Origin: an uncultured Ruminococcus sp.
GTDB lineage: Bacteria > Bacillota > Clostridia > Oscillospirales > Acutalibacteraceae
Reading direction: 5' to 3'
DNA: 32,034 bases
Assembly (NCBI GenBank): GCA_902761345.1
Contig: CACWKD010000014.1
Location: forward strand, 1-32,034
Part shown: positions 16,615 through 24,943 of the stretch, piece after piece
How positions within the stretch are numbered: position 1 is the stretch's first letter
Layout of the letters: every line of letters starts with the position of its first letter
The notes under the pieces: generated by a model
Databases searched by the model: none
What the model saw: the letters and a program-made list of their open reading frames with translations, nothing else
Told to the model about the DNA's origin: nothing
Program-made: the position numbers and the translations under genes

Positions 16615-16826
16615 CAGACTGTGCAAAAACTAACAAATATATAAAAGATTAAGATTAATAATACTCCCTCCGTCACTTCGCTTTGCTCAGTGACACCTCC
16701 CTCAAAGAGGGAGGCAAAAATTGGCGCCCTCGCTGAGGAAGGTGTCAGCGTAGCTGACTGAGGGAGTTTTATCAATTCTGATAAATAGTATTAGTTTTAT
16801 GTAAAAAACCTTTTTTGCACAGTCTG
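16615..16826. mobile_element. Palindromic MITE-like element between ridA and ilvB
   Basis: A 212-base element bounded by a perfect 15-base inverted repeat (CAGACTGTGCAAAAA, 16615-16629, with TTTTTGCACAGTCTG, 16812-16826). Inside are further nested inverted pairs, AAAACTAA/TTAGTTTT and ACTCCCTC (16663-16670)/GAGGGAGT (16760-16767), so the whole element could fold on itself. The inner block of CTCCCTC, GTGACACCTCCCTC, GAGGGAGG and GGTGTCAGCGTAGCTGAC looks like a palindromic repeat I recall as common in gut Clostridia. AATG flanks both sides (16611-16614 and 16827-16830), a possible target duplication. No protein is encoded. The remainder of the gap to ilvB holds short repeat words (CTAACTCCTAACTCC). 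Confidence 0.72.
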
Positions 16827-16921
16827 AATGAGGAATTAGGAATGATGTTAGTAAATTCCTAACTCCTAACTCCTCATTCCTCATTAAACATACGAGAATA
16901 ATACAAAGGATCGTGAACATT

Positions 16922-18580
16922 ATGAAACTCAATGGTTCGGAAATATTGGTACAGGTACTCCTCGAAAACGAGGTAGATACCGTGTTCGGTTATCCGGGCG
17001 GTGCGGTACTCAATATTTATGACGCATTATATAAATATCAAGATAAAATAAAGCACTATATAACTGCGCATGAGCAGGGCGCTTCTCATGCGGCGGACGG
17101 ATACGCTCGCGCAACAGGAAAAACAGGCGTTGTTCTTGCAACAAGCGGTCCGGGCGCGACTAACCTTGTTACAGGTATCGCTACGGCATATATGGATAGT
17201 GTTCCTATGGTTGCAATTACAGGTAATGTAGGGACACCTCTTATAGGACGTGACAGCTTCCAGGAAGTTTATATCACAGGTATTACAATGCCTATCACAA
17301 AGCACAACTTTGTTGTAAGAGATATTAAGGATCTTGCCGATATTCTTAGAAAAGCTTTCAAAATTGCAATAAGCGGCAGACCGGGTCCTGTACTTGTAGA
17401 TATTCCAAAGGATATTACTGCGGCTGTTACAGAGTACGAGCCTCAGCCAAAGCAGACTGCTGTTAAGTATAACTTTGACAAGGTCAAAAATCTTGAAGAA
17501 GTTGCAGAGATCATCAACAATGCAAAGAAGCCTGTTATCTTCTTCGGCGGCGGTGTAAAGAACTCCTGCGCAGGCGAGTATATCAAGAAAATAGTAACAA
17601 AGGCAAATATTCCTGCTACGCATACAATGATGGCAGCAGGTGTTTTGCGTTACGATATGCCCGAAAACCTCGGTCTGCTTGGTATGCACGGTTCTGTTGT
17701 TGCCAATAAAACGGTAAATGACGCAGATGTAGTATTGACTGTTGCAAGCCGTTTTTCGGATAGAGTTGCTCTTGCTCCCGATAAGTTTGCAAAGAAAGCT
17801 ACTATGATACATATTGATATAGATATGAGTGAGATCGACAAGAACGTAAAATCCGACTATCATCTTATAGGTGACGCAGAGGATATTCTGTCAAAGCTTG
17901 AGGTTCTTATTAAGGAGAACAGACATGACGATTGGTTTGAAACTATCAATTCGTACAGACGTGATATTCCGTATTCAACAGGCGACGGCAAGCTTCACCC
18001 GAAGCAGGTAATGGATATTATCAGCGAACTTGCAGGCGAGGACGGATTGTATGTAACCGATGTTGGACAGCACCAGATGTGGGCAGCGCAGTATCTCCAC
18101 CACGTAAAGGCTGAAAACTTCCTTACAAGCGGCGGTCTTGGTACAATGGGATACGGTTACGGCGCAGCTATCGGCGCTCAGATAGGAACAGGCAGAAGTC
18201 ACGTTTTCCATATAACAGGCGACGGCTCTTTCCATATGAATATGAACGAGGCTTGTACAGCTGTTTCGTATGGTTTACCGGTTATCTCTATATGTCTTAA
18301 CAACAGAGCGTTGGGAATGGTTAGACAGTGGCAGACTGTTTTCTATGGCAAGAGATATTCATCAAGCGAGCCTGACAGAAAAACCGATTATGTAAAGGTT
18401 GCAGAGGGCTTTGGCGCAAAGGGTTATTCCTGCGGTACACCGGAGGAGTTCAGAGCTGCTTTGGAGGACGCTATGAAGAGCGGCGGCCCTGCATGGATAG
18501 AGTGCAATATCGACAGAGAAGAAAGAGTTCTTCCAATGATACCGGGCGGCGGTACTGTTGATGATATAATGTACGAATAA
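16922..18580 (+). CDS. ilvB: Acetolactate synthase large (catalytic) subunit
   Basis: A 552-residue thiamine diphosphate enzyme. It joins two pyruvates to acetolactate (valine, leucine) or pyruvate with 2-oxobutyrate to acetohydroxybutyrate (isoleucine). The TPP-activating glutamate is E51 in HEQGASHAADGYA. The FAD region is in the middle domain, and the TPP/Mg motif runs from GDGSFHMN to SICLNN. Presence of a separate regulatory subunit 14 bases downstream supports the anabolic, FAD-dependent type. I chose ATG 16922, with AAAGGA about 12 bases upstream; GTG 16913 is in frame and would add 3 residues. Confidence 0.97.
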   Translation: MKLNGSEILVQVLLENEVDTVFGYPGGAVLNIYDALYKYQDKIKHYITAHEQGASHAADGYARATGKTGVVLATSGPGATNLVTGIATAYMDSVPMVAITGNVGTPLIGRDSFQEVYITGITMPITKHNFVVRDIKDLADILRKAFKIAISGRPGPVLVDIPKDITAAVTEYEPQPKQTAVKYNFDKVKNLEEVAEIINNAKKPVIFFGGGVKNSCAGEYIKKIVTKANIPATHTMMAAGVLRYDMPENLGLLGMHGSVVANKTVNDADVVLTVASRFSDRVALAPDKFAKKATMIHIDIDMSEIDKNVKSDYHLIGDAEDILSKLEVLIKENRHDDWFETINSYRRDIPYSTGDGKLHPKQVMDIISELAGEDGLYVTDVGQHQMWAAQYLHHVKAENFLTSGGLGTMGYGYGAAIGAQIGTGRSHVFHITGDGSFHMNMNEACTAVSYGLPVISICLNNRALGMVRQWQTVFYGKRYSSSEPDRKTDYVKVAEGFGAKGYSCGTPEEFRAALEDAMKSGGPAWIECNIDREERVLPMIPGGGTVDDIMYE

Positions 18581-18594
18581 GGAGGTAAGATGTT

Positions 18595-19092
18595 ATGAAA
18601 AAGACATATCTGAGTTTTCTTGTAGATAATCACCACGGTGTGCTGACAAGACTTTCGTCACTTTTTGATCAGAGAGGCTTTAATATAGACAGTCTTACCG
18701 TTTCAACTACAAATGATGAATCTTTATCAAGAATTACAATAGCAACAACCGGCAACGAGGACGAAATAAAGCAGATAGTTAATCAGACAAGAAAGCTTGA
18801 GGAGTACGAGGGCGTTTTTGAGATCAACCCCTATGACAGCCTTATCAGAGAGCTGCTGCTTGTTAAGGTAGCAAGCGACGCTTCCAACAGAAGCAGCCTT
18901 TTGGATCTTGCAACGATATACAAAGCAAAAATTATAGATATATCAGAAGGCAGTATTGTGTTTGAGGTTACAGGCAAGCCCGCAAAGATCGACTCTTACA
19001 TCAATAACCTCACTAAGGATTATTGTATTCTTGAAATGTGCCGTACAGGCGCAACTGCTCTTCAGCGTGGAGAAGTAAGAATGGAGAAGTAA
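18595..19092 (+). CDS. ilvN: Acetolactate synthase small (regulatory) subunit
   Basis: A 165-residue subunit that activates IlvB and carries valine feedback inhibition. The N-terminal ACT domain (about 3-75; LVDNHHGVLTRLSSLFDQRG) is followed by the C-terminal ACT-like domain (from about 78; ELLLVKV). The length is normal. AAGGAGG lies just upstream of ATG 18595, and it is 14 bases from ilvB. The genes are probably translated together. Confidence 0.96.
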   Translation: MKKTYLSFLVDNHHGVLTRLSSLFDQRGFNIDSLTVSTTNDESLSRITIATTGNEDEIKQIVNQTRKLEEYEGVFEINPYDSLIRELLLVKVASDASNRSSLLDLATIYKAKIIDISEGSIVFEVTGKPAKIDSYINNLTKDYCILEMCRTGATALQRGEVRMEK

Positions 19093-19098
19093 TATTGA

Positions 19099-19186
19099 TT
19101 AGTTCAAAGCTCAAAGATATAAGCTGATTGTGTAAAGTACAGGATCATAATACACTATTATCAGTTAACTTTGAGCTTAAAACTAA
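19099..19186. repeat. Repeat-derived hairpin between ilvN and ilvD
   Basis: TTAGTTCAAAGCTCAAAG (19099-19116) can pair with CTTTGAGCTTAAAACTAA (19169-19186) over 16 of 18 positions, enclosing a 52-base loop. The arm words match the leuB-ilvA hairpin and the tandem units at 27211-27513. It ends 1 base before the ribosome site of ilvD. Confidence 0.8.
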
Positions 19187-19203
19187 TAAAAGGAGTGATA
19201 ACA

Positions 19204-20877
19204 TTGAGAAGCGACAATGTAACAAAGGGTGTAGAACGTGCTCCGAACAGAAGCTTGTTCTATGCTATGGGATATACAAAGGAAGAGCTTGACCGTCCTC
19301 TTATCGGCGTTGTATCGGCGCACAGTGAGATAGTTCCGGGTCATATGCACCTTGATAAGATAGCAGAGGCTGTAAAAGCAGGTGTAAGGCTTGCAGGCGG
19401 TACTCCGGTAATGGTTCCTGCAATAGGCGTATGCGACGGTATCGCTATGGGTCACATTGGTATGAAGTATTCTCTTGCCTCCCGTGAGCTTATAGCAGAC
19501 TCTGTTGAAACAATGGCGACAGCGCATCAATTTGACGGACTTGTACTTATTCCAAACTGCGATAAGATCGTACCGGGTATGGTAATGGCTGCTGTAAGAA
19601 TGAATATTCCTGCGGTAGTATGCAGCGGCGGTCCTATGCTTGCAGGTTCGTTTGAGGGAGAGGAAATATCTCTTTCAAAGATGTTTGAAGCAGTAGGTTC
19701 ATACAAGGCAGGACTTATAAGCGAATGTCAGCTTACAGAATGCGAGCACGGAGCTTGCCCAAGCTGCGGTTCATGCGCAGGAATGTACACAGCAAACAGT
19801 ATGAACTGTCTGTGTGAATCGTTAGGTATTGCGCTCCCCGGCAACGGAACTATTCCTGCTGTTGTATCGGGAAGAATAGCTCTTGCAAAGCATGCAGGTA
19901 TGGCAATAATGAACCTTGTTAATAACGACATCAAGGCGAGAGATATTATCAACGAGAAATCGATCAGAAATGCGCTTGCGTGTGATATGGCTCTCGGCTG
20001 TTCGTCAAACAGCGTACTTCATTTGCTTGCTATTGCAAACGAGGCAGGTGTGGAGCTTAATCTTAACCTCTTTAATGAGATGAGCGCAAAAGTACCGAAC
20101 CTCTGTCATCTTGCGCCCGCAGGTCCGACTCATATGCAGGATCTCAATAATGCAGGCGGCGTACCTGCTGTACAGGCTGAGCTTGCAAAGAAAGGTCTTA
20201 TTGACCTCAGTCTTATTACGGCAACAGGAAAGACAGTCGGAGAGAACATAGAGGGCGCATACGTTAAGGATACAAACGCTATCAGAACTATTGATAACCC
20301 GTACAGCGAAACAGGCGGAATCCAGATACTTTGGGGCAACCTTGCAGAGAACGGCTGCGTAGTTAAGAGAAGCGCCGTAGCGCCTGAAATGCTTTGTCAT
20401 AAGGGACCTGCAAGAGTATTCAACTCCGAGGACGAGGCGATAGAGGCGATTTACAACTCTAAGATAGTTGACGGCGATGTAGTAGTAATTCGTTACGAAG
20501 GTCCTAAGGGAGGCCCCGGAATGAGAGAAATGCTCAACCCGACAAGCGCGCTTGCAGGAATGAAGCTTGATAAGACAGTAGCTCTCATTACAGACGGACG
20601 TTTCTCGGGCGCAAGCCGCGGCGCGTCTATCGGTCACGTTTGTCCCGAGGCGGCAGACGGCGGCGTTATCGGACTTGTAGAAGAGGGCGATATGATAAGT
20701 ATAGATATTCCCAATGCGTCGATCACACTTGAAGTATCGGACGAAGAGCTTGCAAAACGCCGTGAAAGCTATGTTGCGCCAAAGCCGAATATTACACACG
20801 GTTGGCTCGGAAGATATTCTAAGCTCGTAAGCACAGCGTCAAAGGGTGCTGTTATGAAATCATACGACGAAATTTAA
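19204..20877 (+). CDS. ilvD: Dihydroxy-acid dehydratase
   Basis: A 557-residue iron-sulfur enzyme making the 2-oxo acid precursors of valine/leucine and isoleucine. I chose TTG 19204 because AAAGGAG is 9 bases upstream and the product then opens like the family ([20 protein letters not shown]); upstream in-frame codons lie in the repeat hairpin. Cluster cysteines are visible in [10 protein letters not shown] (C119) and [17 protein letters not shown] (C188, C191). The position where [2Fe-2S] members have a third cysteine reads EIVPGHMHL, without one, as in the oxygen-labile E. coli type. The Mg-binding region DGIAMGH is present. Last enzyme gene of the cluster. Confidence 0.96.
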   Translation: MRSDNVTKGVERAPNRSLFYAMGYTKEELDRPLIGVVSAHSEIVPGHMHLDKIAEAVKAGVRLAGGTPVMVPAIGVCDGIAMGHIGMKYSLASRELIADSVETMATAHQFDGLVLIPNCDKIVPGMVMAAVRMNIPAVVCSGGPMLAGSFEGEEISLSKMFEAVGSYKAGLISECQLTECEHGACPSCGSCAGMYTANSMNCLCESLGIALPGNGTIPAVVSGRIALAKHAGMAIMNLVNNDIKARDIINEKSIRNALACDMALGCSSNSVLHLLAIANEAGVELNLNLFNEMSAKVPNLCHLAPAGPTHMQDLNNAGGVPAVQAELAKKGLIDLSLITATGKTVGENIEGAYVKDTNAIRTIDNPYSETGGIQILWGNLAENGCVVKRSAVAPEMLCHKGPARVFNSEDEAIEAIYNSKIVDGDVVVIRYEGPKGGPGMREMLNPTSALAGMKLDKTVALITDGRFSGASRGASIGHVCPEAADGGVIGLVEEGDMISIDIPNASITLEVSDEELAKRRESYVAPKPNITHGWLGRYSKLVSTASKGAVMKSYDEI

Positions 20878-20886
20878 AATTATAAT

Positions 20887-20924
20887 TACGGCATAGGGAG
20901 AGCCTTTTCTCTCCTTATTCCGTA
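20887..20924 (+). terminator. Hairpin after ilvD, possible weak terminator
   Basis: TACGG (20887-20891) pairs with CCGTA (20920-20924), and GGAGAG (20897-20902) with CTCTCC (20909-20914). No T tract follows. It could be a weak terminator or a 3'-end stabiliser, leaving read-through into the lipoprotein gene possible. Confidence 0.5.
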
Positions 20925-20947
20925 TCATTTACAGGAGGGTATATAAA

Positions 20948-21487
20948 ATGAAAAAAATAATGTTATGTATTGCGCTGGTTTTCACTGTAATATCTATGTC
21001 GGGCTGCAGTGTAATTAATTATATGCTTGCTGATACAGGGAGTGTACAAACAGAAACCGAATCGTATACCTATGAGGGAGTTACACTGGATCTGCCTGTT
21101 GGTTTTGAAATTACAAGGCAAGATGACGGAGGACTTATAGCGCATCGTTTGGAGCAGCCGGATATTAATGAGACTTTGACGATGATCAAAGTTGACGAAA
21201 GTACAGAGCCGCTGTCGCAAGACGAAATTACTTCAAGTGTAATGGGGCTTTATGCGCAAATTGCCGACAGTATCAGCGAAATGAGAGATTTTACTGAGTA
21301 TGAAATAGACGGCTGCACTGCTCAGACATTTAAATTTGACTGCGAAGCAGAAGGTGTTATGACAAAATATATACAAAATTTAATATATTTTGACGATAAA
21401 TTAGTGATGGTTGCTTTGGGTTCTACAACCGATAAGAGCTTTTCAGAAATGGAGATCGCTAATAACACTATCAGAGTTGAGCAATAA
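20948..21487 (+). CDS. Lipoprotein of unknown function, DcrB/PsbP-like fold suspected
   Basis: A 179-residue protein with a lipoprotein signal peptide (lipobox SGC, C20). The mature part opens with YTYEGVTLDLPVGFEI and ends in a small alpha/beta domain. It is paralogous to the next gene: both have YEGVT(L/I)DLP, QDEI and FTEY-IDG in the same order. The pattern resembles small secreted proteins annotated as DcrB or PsbP-like; that is an inference. ACAGGAGGG is 10 bases before ATG 20948. It is 70 bases after ilvD and may be read through or independent. The function is not known. Confidence 0.8.
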   Translation: MKKIMLCIALVFTVISMSGCSVINYMLADTGSVQTETESYTYEGVTLDLPVGFEITRQDDGGLIAHRLEQPDINETLTMIKVDESTEPLSQDEITSSVMGLYAQIADSISEMRDFTEYEIDGCTAQTFKFDCEAEGVMTKYIQNLIYFDDKLVMVALGSTTDKSFSEMEIANNTIRVEQ

Positions 21488-21526
21488 GTTAGTGGAAAGA
21501 CGTTTTGTATATACATCTTACACTTC

Positions 21527-21556
21527 TTGACATAATCGTAACTATAATGTTATAAT
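21527..21556 (+). promoter_or_regulatory. Promoter of the second lipoprotein gene
   Basis: Perfect TTGACA and TATAAT with an 18-base spacer, 31 bases before the start, so the second paralog can be expressed separately from the first. Confidence 0.8.
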
Positions 21557-21586
21557 AAAAAAAGAAAATGAACCGGAGGTTTTATT

Positions 21587-22360
21587 ATGAAGAGATTTGT
21601 TGTATGTGCAATTGCATTATCGCTTGTAATGGCTTTTGCGGGCTGTCAGAAGCAGCCTGTTGAAAGCGGCTCAACTGTAAGCGCAAGAGGTCCTATGGGA
21701 AACGAAGGAACAAGTTCTGTGGAGTCTGCTCCGATTGAAGAGGATAGTTCGGCATTCTCCATACCGTCTGTTCCGGTAATTTCAATCAGCCAGCCCGAAG
21801 TAAGCGTTGTTCCAAAGCTCGATACGAGCAACCCGTTAGGAGCTTCATCATCGAGTGAAGAAGAAAGTAAAACCGAAAGTCAGGAAGAGAGTAAGACAGA
21901 AAGTAAATCTTCCTCAAACAGTACATCTGATGAGGTTGCGGAAAACGGTACTTTTGTATATGAAGGAGTGACTATTGATCTACCGGCAGGGTTCTTTGTT
22001 CAGAGTGATTCAGACGATACTATTATAACAGTTCCGGGAGATTACCCAAACACAAACCAGAATGTAACCTTTACAAAATCAGAGGGAGCGGTGGCGCATA
22101 TTACGCAGGACGAGATTGATTCAATGTATAAGGATATATTTGATGATTTCAGCGGCTGCAAGGAATTTACTGAATATACTATTGACGGATATGACGCGCA
22201 GTATTTCTCTTACGATGTATCAATGAGCGATATTACTTTGAATATGGCACAGCTTGCTATTTATTTAGACAACAGGGCTGTAATTATCACATTTACATCT
22301 GAAGCAAGCGAAGATTTCTCTGTTTTGAAAAAGGCTGCCGATTCTGTAAGAGTTGAGTAA
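21587..22360 (+). CDS. Second paralogous lipoprotein with Ser/Glu-rich stalk
   Basis: A 257-residue protein with a lipoprotein signal (AGC, C20). A long low-complexity stalk (about 24-123), rich in Ser, Glu, Lys and Thr (SSSSEEESKTESQEE), would hold the C-terminal domain (about 124-257) away from the membrane. That domain (FVYEGVTIDLPAGFFV, QDEIDSMY, FTEYTIDGYDAQYFSYD) is homologous to the mature part of the preceding lipoprotein, indicating tandem duplication plus stalk gain. CCGGAGG is ~9 bases upstream. It has its own promoter and terminator. The function is not known. Confidence 0.82.
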   Translation: MKRFVVCAIALSLVMAFAGCQKQPVESGSTVSARGPMGNEGTSSVESAPIEEDSSAFSIPSVPVISISQPEVSVVPKLDTSNPLGASSSSEEESKTESQEESKTESKSSSNSTSDEVAENGTFVYEGVTIDLPAGFFVQSDSDDTIITVPGDYPNTNQNVTFTKSEGAVAHITQDEIDSMYKDIFDDFSGCKEFTEYTIDGYDAQYFSYDVSMSDITLNMAQLAIYLDNRAVIITFTSEASEDFSVLKKAADSVRVE

Positions 22361-22439
22361 TTTAGTAAGCTTTTTGAGTGAAAGTTTTGTTACTGATAAA
22401 AGAAATGTATCTTGTATAATACAATATAGAATAAAATAC

Positions 22440-22471
22440 AAAAGCTCTTCGACTTAGCCGGGGAGCTTTTT
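22440..22471 (+). terminator. Terminator of the lipoprotein genes
   Basis: AAAAGCTCTTCG (22440-22451) pairs with CGGGGAGCTTTT (22459-22470), with two G-T pairs and a 7-base loop, followed by T. Downstream to 22747 is AT-rich DNA with the promoter and inverted repeat listed; I see no gene. Confidence 0.85.
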
Positions 22472-22612
22472 GCATGGTATGAGTGTATTGGGATAATGTT
22501 TAAAAAAATGTAGGATAATATCTAAAAATTCAATATTAGAATTAAAAATAGTGATTTATTAGTAAAATTACAACAAAAATTTTTTGAAAAATTCCTTGTT
22601 ATATTTTAAATT

Positions 22613-22649
22613 TATCGAAATTTATCTGTATGGGTTAGAATTTTCGATA
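22613..22649. promoter_or_regulatory. Inverted repeat upstream of the hom promoter (candidate operator)
   Basis: Perfect 8-base arms, TATCGAAA (22613-22620) and TTTCGATA (22642-22649), are separated by 21 bases and end 5 bases before the -35. This could be a regulator site; the binding protein is unknown. Confidence 0.35.
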
Positions 22650-22654
22650 TATAT

Positions 22655-22683
22655 TTGTAATTTTGGCGTGTTTGTGTTAAAAT
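22655..22683 (+). promoter_or_regulatory. Probable promoter of hom-thrB-lysC
   Basis: TTGTAA, 17 bases and TAAAAT lie 64 bases before hom. The match is moderate; I see no T-box or lysine riboswitch in the leader. Confidence 0.5.
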
Positions 22684-22747
22684 AAAACAGTATAAAGATT
22701 TAGGAAGTGTGTTTTTCTTGGAATACAGCCACGAGAGGAGTTAAATT

Positions 22748-23989
22748 ATGATACAGATAGCGGTTATGGGTCACGGTGTGGTCGGAAGCGGCGTTACGAA
22801 TATTCTGCTTAACCACAATGACGAAATAGCGAAAAAGGTTCAGGAAGAAATATACATAAAAAAGGTTCTCGATCTCAGGGATTTCCCTGATAGTCCGATA
22901 GCAGACCGTTTTACAAAGAGCTTTGAGGATATTATAAACGATGATGATATAAAGATCGTTGTTGAGGTTATGGGCGGTATTAATCCTGCTTATGATTTTG
23001 TAAAGAGATGTCTTCAGAATGGTAAAAGCGTAGTTACATCAAACAAGGAGCTTGTTGCGTCAAAGGGCGCAGAGCTTCTGAAAATTGCTGAGGATAACAA
23101 CCTGAATTTCCTCTTTGAGGCAAGCGTTGGCGGAGGTATTCCGATAATTCGTCCGCTCAATCAGTGCCTTTCTGCAAATGTAATTGATGAGATAGACGGT
23201 ATTCTTAACGGTACTACTAACTTTATCCTCACAAAAATGATAAGAGAGTCTATGTCTTTTGAGGATGCGCTTGCGCTTGCTCAGAAATTGGGTTATGCCG
23301 AGAGAAATCCCGCTGCCGATGTAGAGGGCCACGATGCGTGCAGAAAAATATGTATTCTTGCTTCTCTTATCTTTGGAAAGCACGTTTATCCAGACGCTGT
23401 ACATACAGAGGGCATTACAAAAATAACTCTCAAAGACGTTGAATATGCGCAGGCTTGGGGCGGAGTTGTTAAGCTTATAGGTTCTGTAAAGCTTAATAAA
23501 GACAAGCAGGAGATAATTGTTGCGCCGATGTTTATAAAGAATGATTGTCAGCTTGCTAATGTTGACGATGTTTTCAACGCTATTCTTGTAAAGGGCGACG
23601 CAACAGGAGAAGTAGTATTCTATGGCAAGGGCGCAGGAAAACTCCCGACAGCCAGCGCAGTAGTTGCCGATGTAATGGACTGTGTTAATCACATTGAACA
23701 GAGAAGAAACATATACTGGGAAGATTCCGATAACAGAGATGTTCTTCCGTTTGAGGAAACAAAGTATGCTATGTATGTTCTTGTAAATACAGAAAACAAG
23801 GCTGATACGCTTGAAAAAGCAGAGAAGCTGTTCGGTAAGTGCGATGTTATAAGCAAAAACGATGCAGACGAAAAGGAACTTGCTTTTGTAACGCCTGTAA
23901 TGAAGTTTGCAGATTTTGATAAGGCATATAAAGAGTTGTCAGACGGCACATCGCAGACAGTAACCGCAATTAGAATAGCTGATATATAA
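22748..23989 (+). CDS. hom: Homoserine dehydrogenase with C-terminal ACT domain
   Basis: A 413-residue NAD(P)H-dependent enzyme reducing aspartate semialdehyde to homoserine. The Rossmann motif GHGVVGSGV (8-16) is followed by NKELVASKG, the catalytic block EASVGGGIPIIRPL with ILNGTTNFIL, and KLGYAERNPAADVEGHDACRK. A C-terminal ACT domain (about 335-413) probably senses threonine. GAGAGGAG lies 7 bases before ATG 22748. First gene of hom-thrB-lysC, feeding threonine to IlvA and methionine. Confidence 0.97.
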   Translation: MIQIAVMGHGVVGSGVTNILLNHNDEIAKKVQEEIYIKKVLDLRDFPDSPIADRFTKSFEDIINDDDIKIVVEVMGGINPAYDFVKRCLQNGKSVVTSNKELVASKGAELLKIAEDNNLNFLFEASVGGGIPIIRPLNQCLSANVIDEIDGILNGTTNFILTKMIRESMSFEDALALAQKLGYAERNPAADVEGHDACRKICILASLIFGKHVYPDAVHTEGITKITLKDVEYAQAWGGVVKLIGSVKLNKDKQEIIVAPMFIKNDCQLANVDDVFNAILVKGDATGEVVFYGKGAGKLPTASAVVADVMDCVNHIEQRRNIYWEDSDNRDVLPFEETKYAMYVLVNTENKADTLEKAEKLFGKCDVISKNDADEKELAFVTPVMKFADFDKAYKELSDGTSQTVTAIRIADI

Positions 23990-24006
23990 GTAAGGTTTGA
24001 GGATAA

Positions 24007-24903
24007 ATGATAAAAATAGAAATCCCTGCAACAAGCGCAAATCTCGGTTCGGGCTTCGATAGTCTCGGAGTAGCGCTGAATTTATATAACCATGTATGGA
24101 TGGAAGAAGCAGACGAGATAGATATTTCCTCTAAGGACGATATACAAGTTCCGACAGATGAAAGCAATCTTATTTACTGGTCGGCTGAAAGACTTTATAA
24201 GGAGTGCGGCAAGGTACTTCCGGGACTTCGCATTATTCAGGAAAACAACATACCTATGACACGAGGACTTGGAAGCTCTTCGGCGTGTATCGCAGCGGGT
24301 CTTATAGGCGCCAACAGGTTTTTGGGAAGTCCGCTTTCTCAGCACGATCTCGTAAATCTTGCCTGCAAAATCGAGGGACACCCCGACAACACGACCCCCG
24401 CGCTTTTGGGCGGCCTTGTAACTACTGCTATGGAAAACGGCAAAGTTTACAGTGTTAGCGTACCTGTTGCAAAAAATATCAGGTTTGGTGTGTTTATACC
24501 GCCGTTTGAACTTAAAACAGAGGTTGCAAGAAAGGCTCTCCCGAATGAATATACAAGAGAAAATGCGGTATATAATTTGTCGAGAAGCTCTCTTATGACA
24601 GCAGCCCTTTTCTCGGGAAGTCTTGAAAACTTAAGAGTAGCGGTTCAGGACAGTATACACCAGCCTTACAGAAAGAAATTCATTAACGGAGTAGATACGG
24701 TATTCAGAATGAGTTATGAGCTTGGCTCGTACGGCACATATATAAGCGGCGCAGGTCCGTCTATCATTGCTATAATTGACGATACTCTTGAAGATACATT
24801 CAATAAGTATGCTATTCCGCATTTAGAGAGCAAAGGTATCACAGATTGGCAGTTCCGCTTGCTCAATGCCGATGACCAAGGAGCAAGAGTATATATAGAA
24901 TAA
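24007..24903 (+). CDS. thrB: Homoserine kinase
   Basis: A 298-residue GHMP kinase phosphorylating homoserine in the threonine branch. The N-terminal motif PATSANLGSGFDSLG (6-20) and the ATP loop MTRGLGSSSA are complete, and the C-terminal GAGPSI is present. The ribosome site is GAGGATAA, directly before ATG 24007 with a short spacing. It follows hom by 17 bases. thrC is not in the window. Confidence 0.97.
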   Translation: MIKIEIPATSANLGSGFDSLGVALNLYNHVWMEEADEIDISSKDDIQVPTDESNLIYWSAERLYKECGKVLPGLRIIQENNIPMTRGLGSSSACIAAGLIGANRFLGSPLSQHDLVNLACKIEGHPDNTTPALLGGLVTTAMENGKVYSVSVPVAKNIRFGVFIPPFELKTEVARKALPNEYTRENAVYNLSRSSLMTAALFSGSLENLRVAVQDSIHQPYRKKFINGVDTVFRMSYELGSYGTYISGAGPSIIAIIDDTLEDTFNKYAIPHLESKGITDWQFRLLNADDQGARVYIE

Positions 24904-24943
24904 CCTATCAATAATTATCATATTATAAAGAGGAGTTTTTACA

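Noticed and set aside
16615..16826. Small non-coding RNA or terminator cluster
   Set aside because: The perfect ends and flanking AATG fit an inserted palindromic element better, and no promoter is apparent inside.
20005..20799. 264-codon minus-strand frame across ilvD
   Set aside because: Antisense shadow of a well-supported gene, with no recognisable domain.
22472..22747. Threonine or lysine riboswitch/T-box ahead of hom
   Set aside because: No T-box sequence (GGTACCGCG type), terminator or lysine-motif core is visible in the leader.
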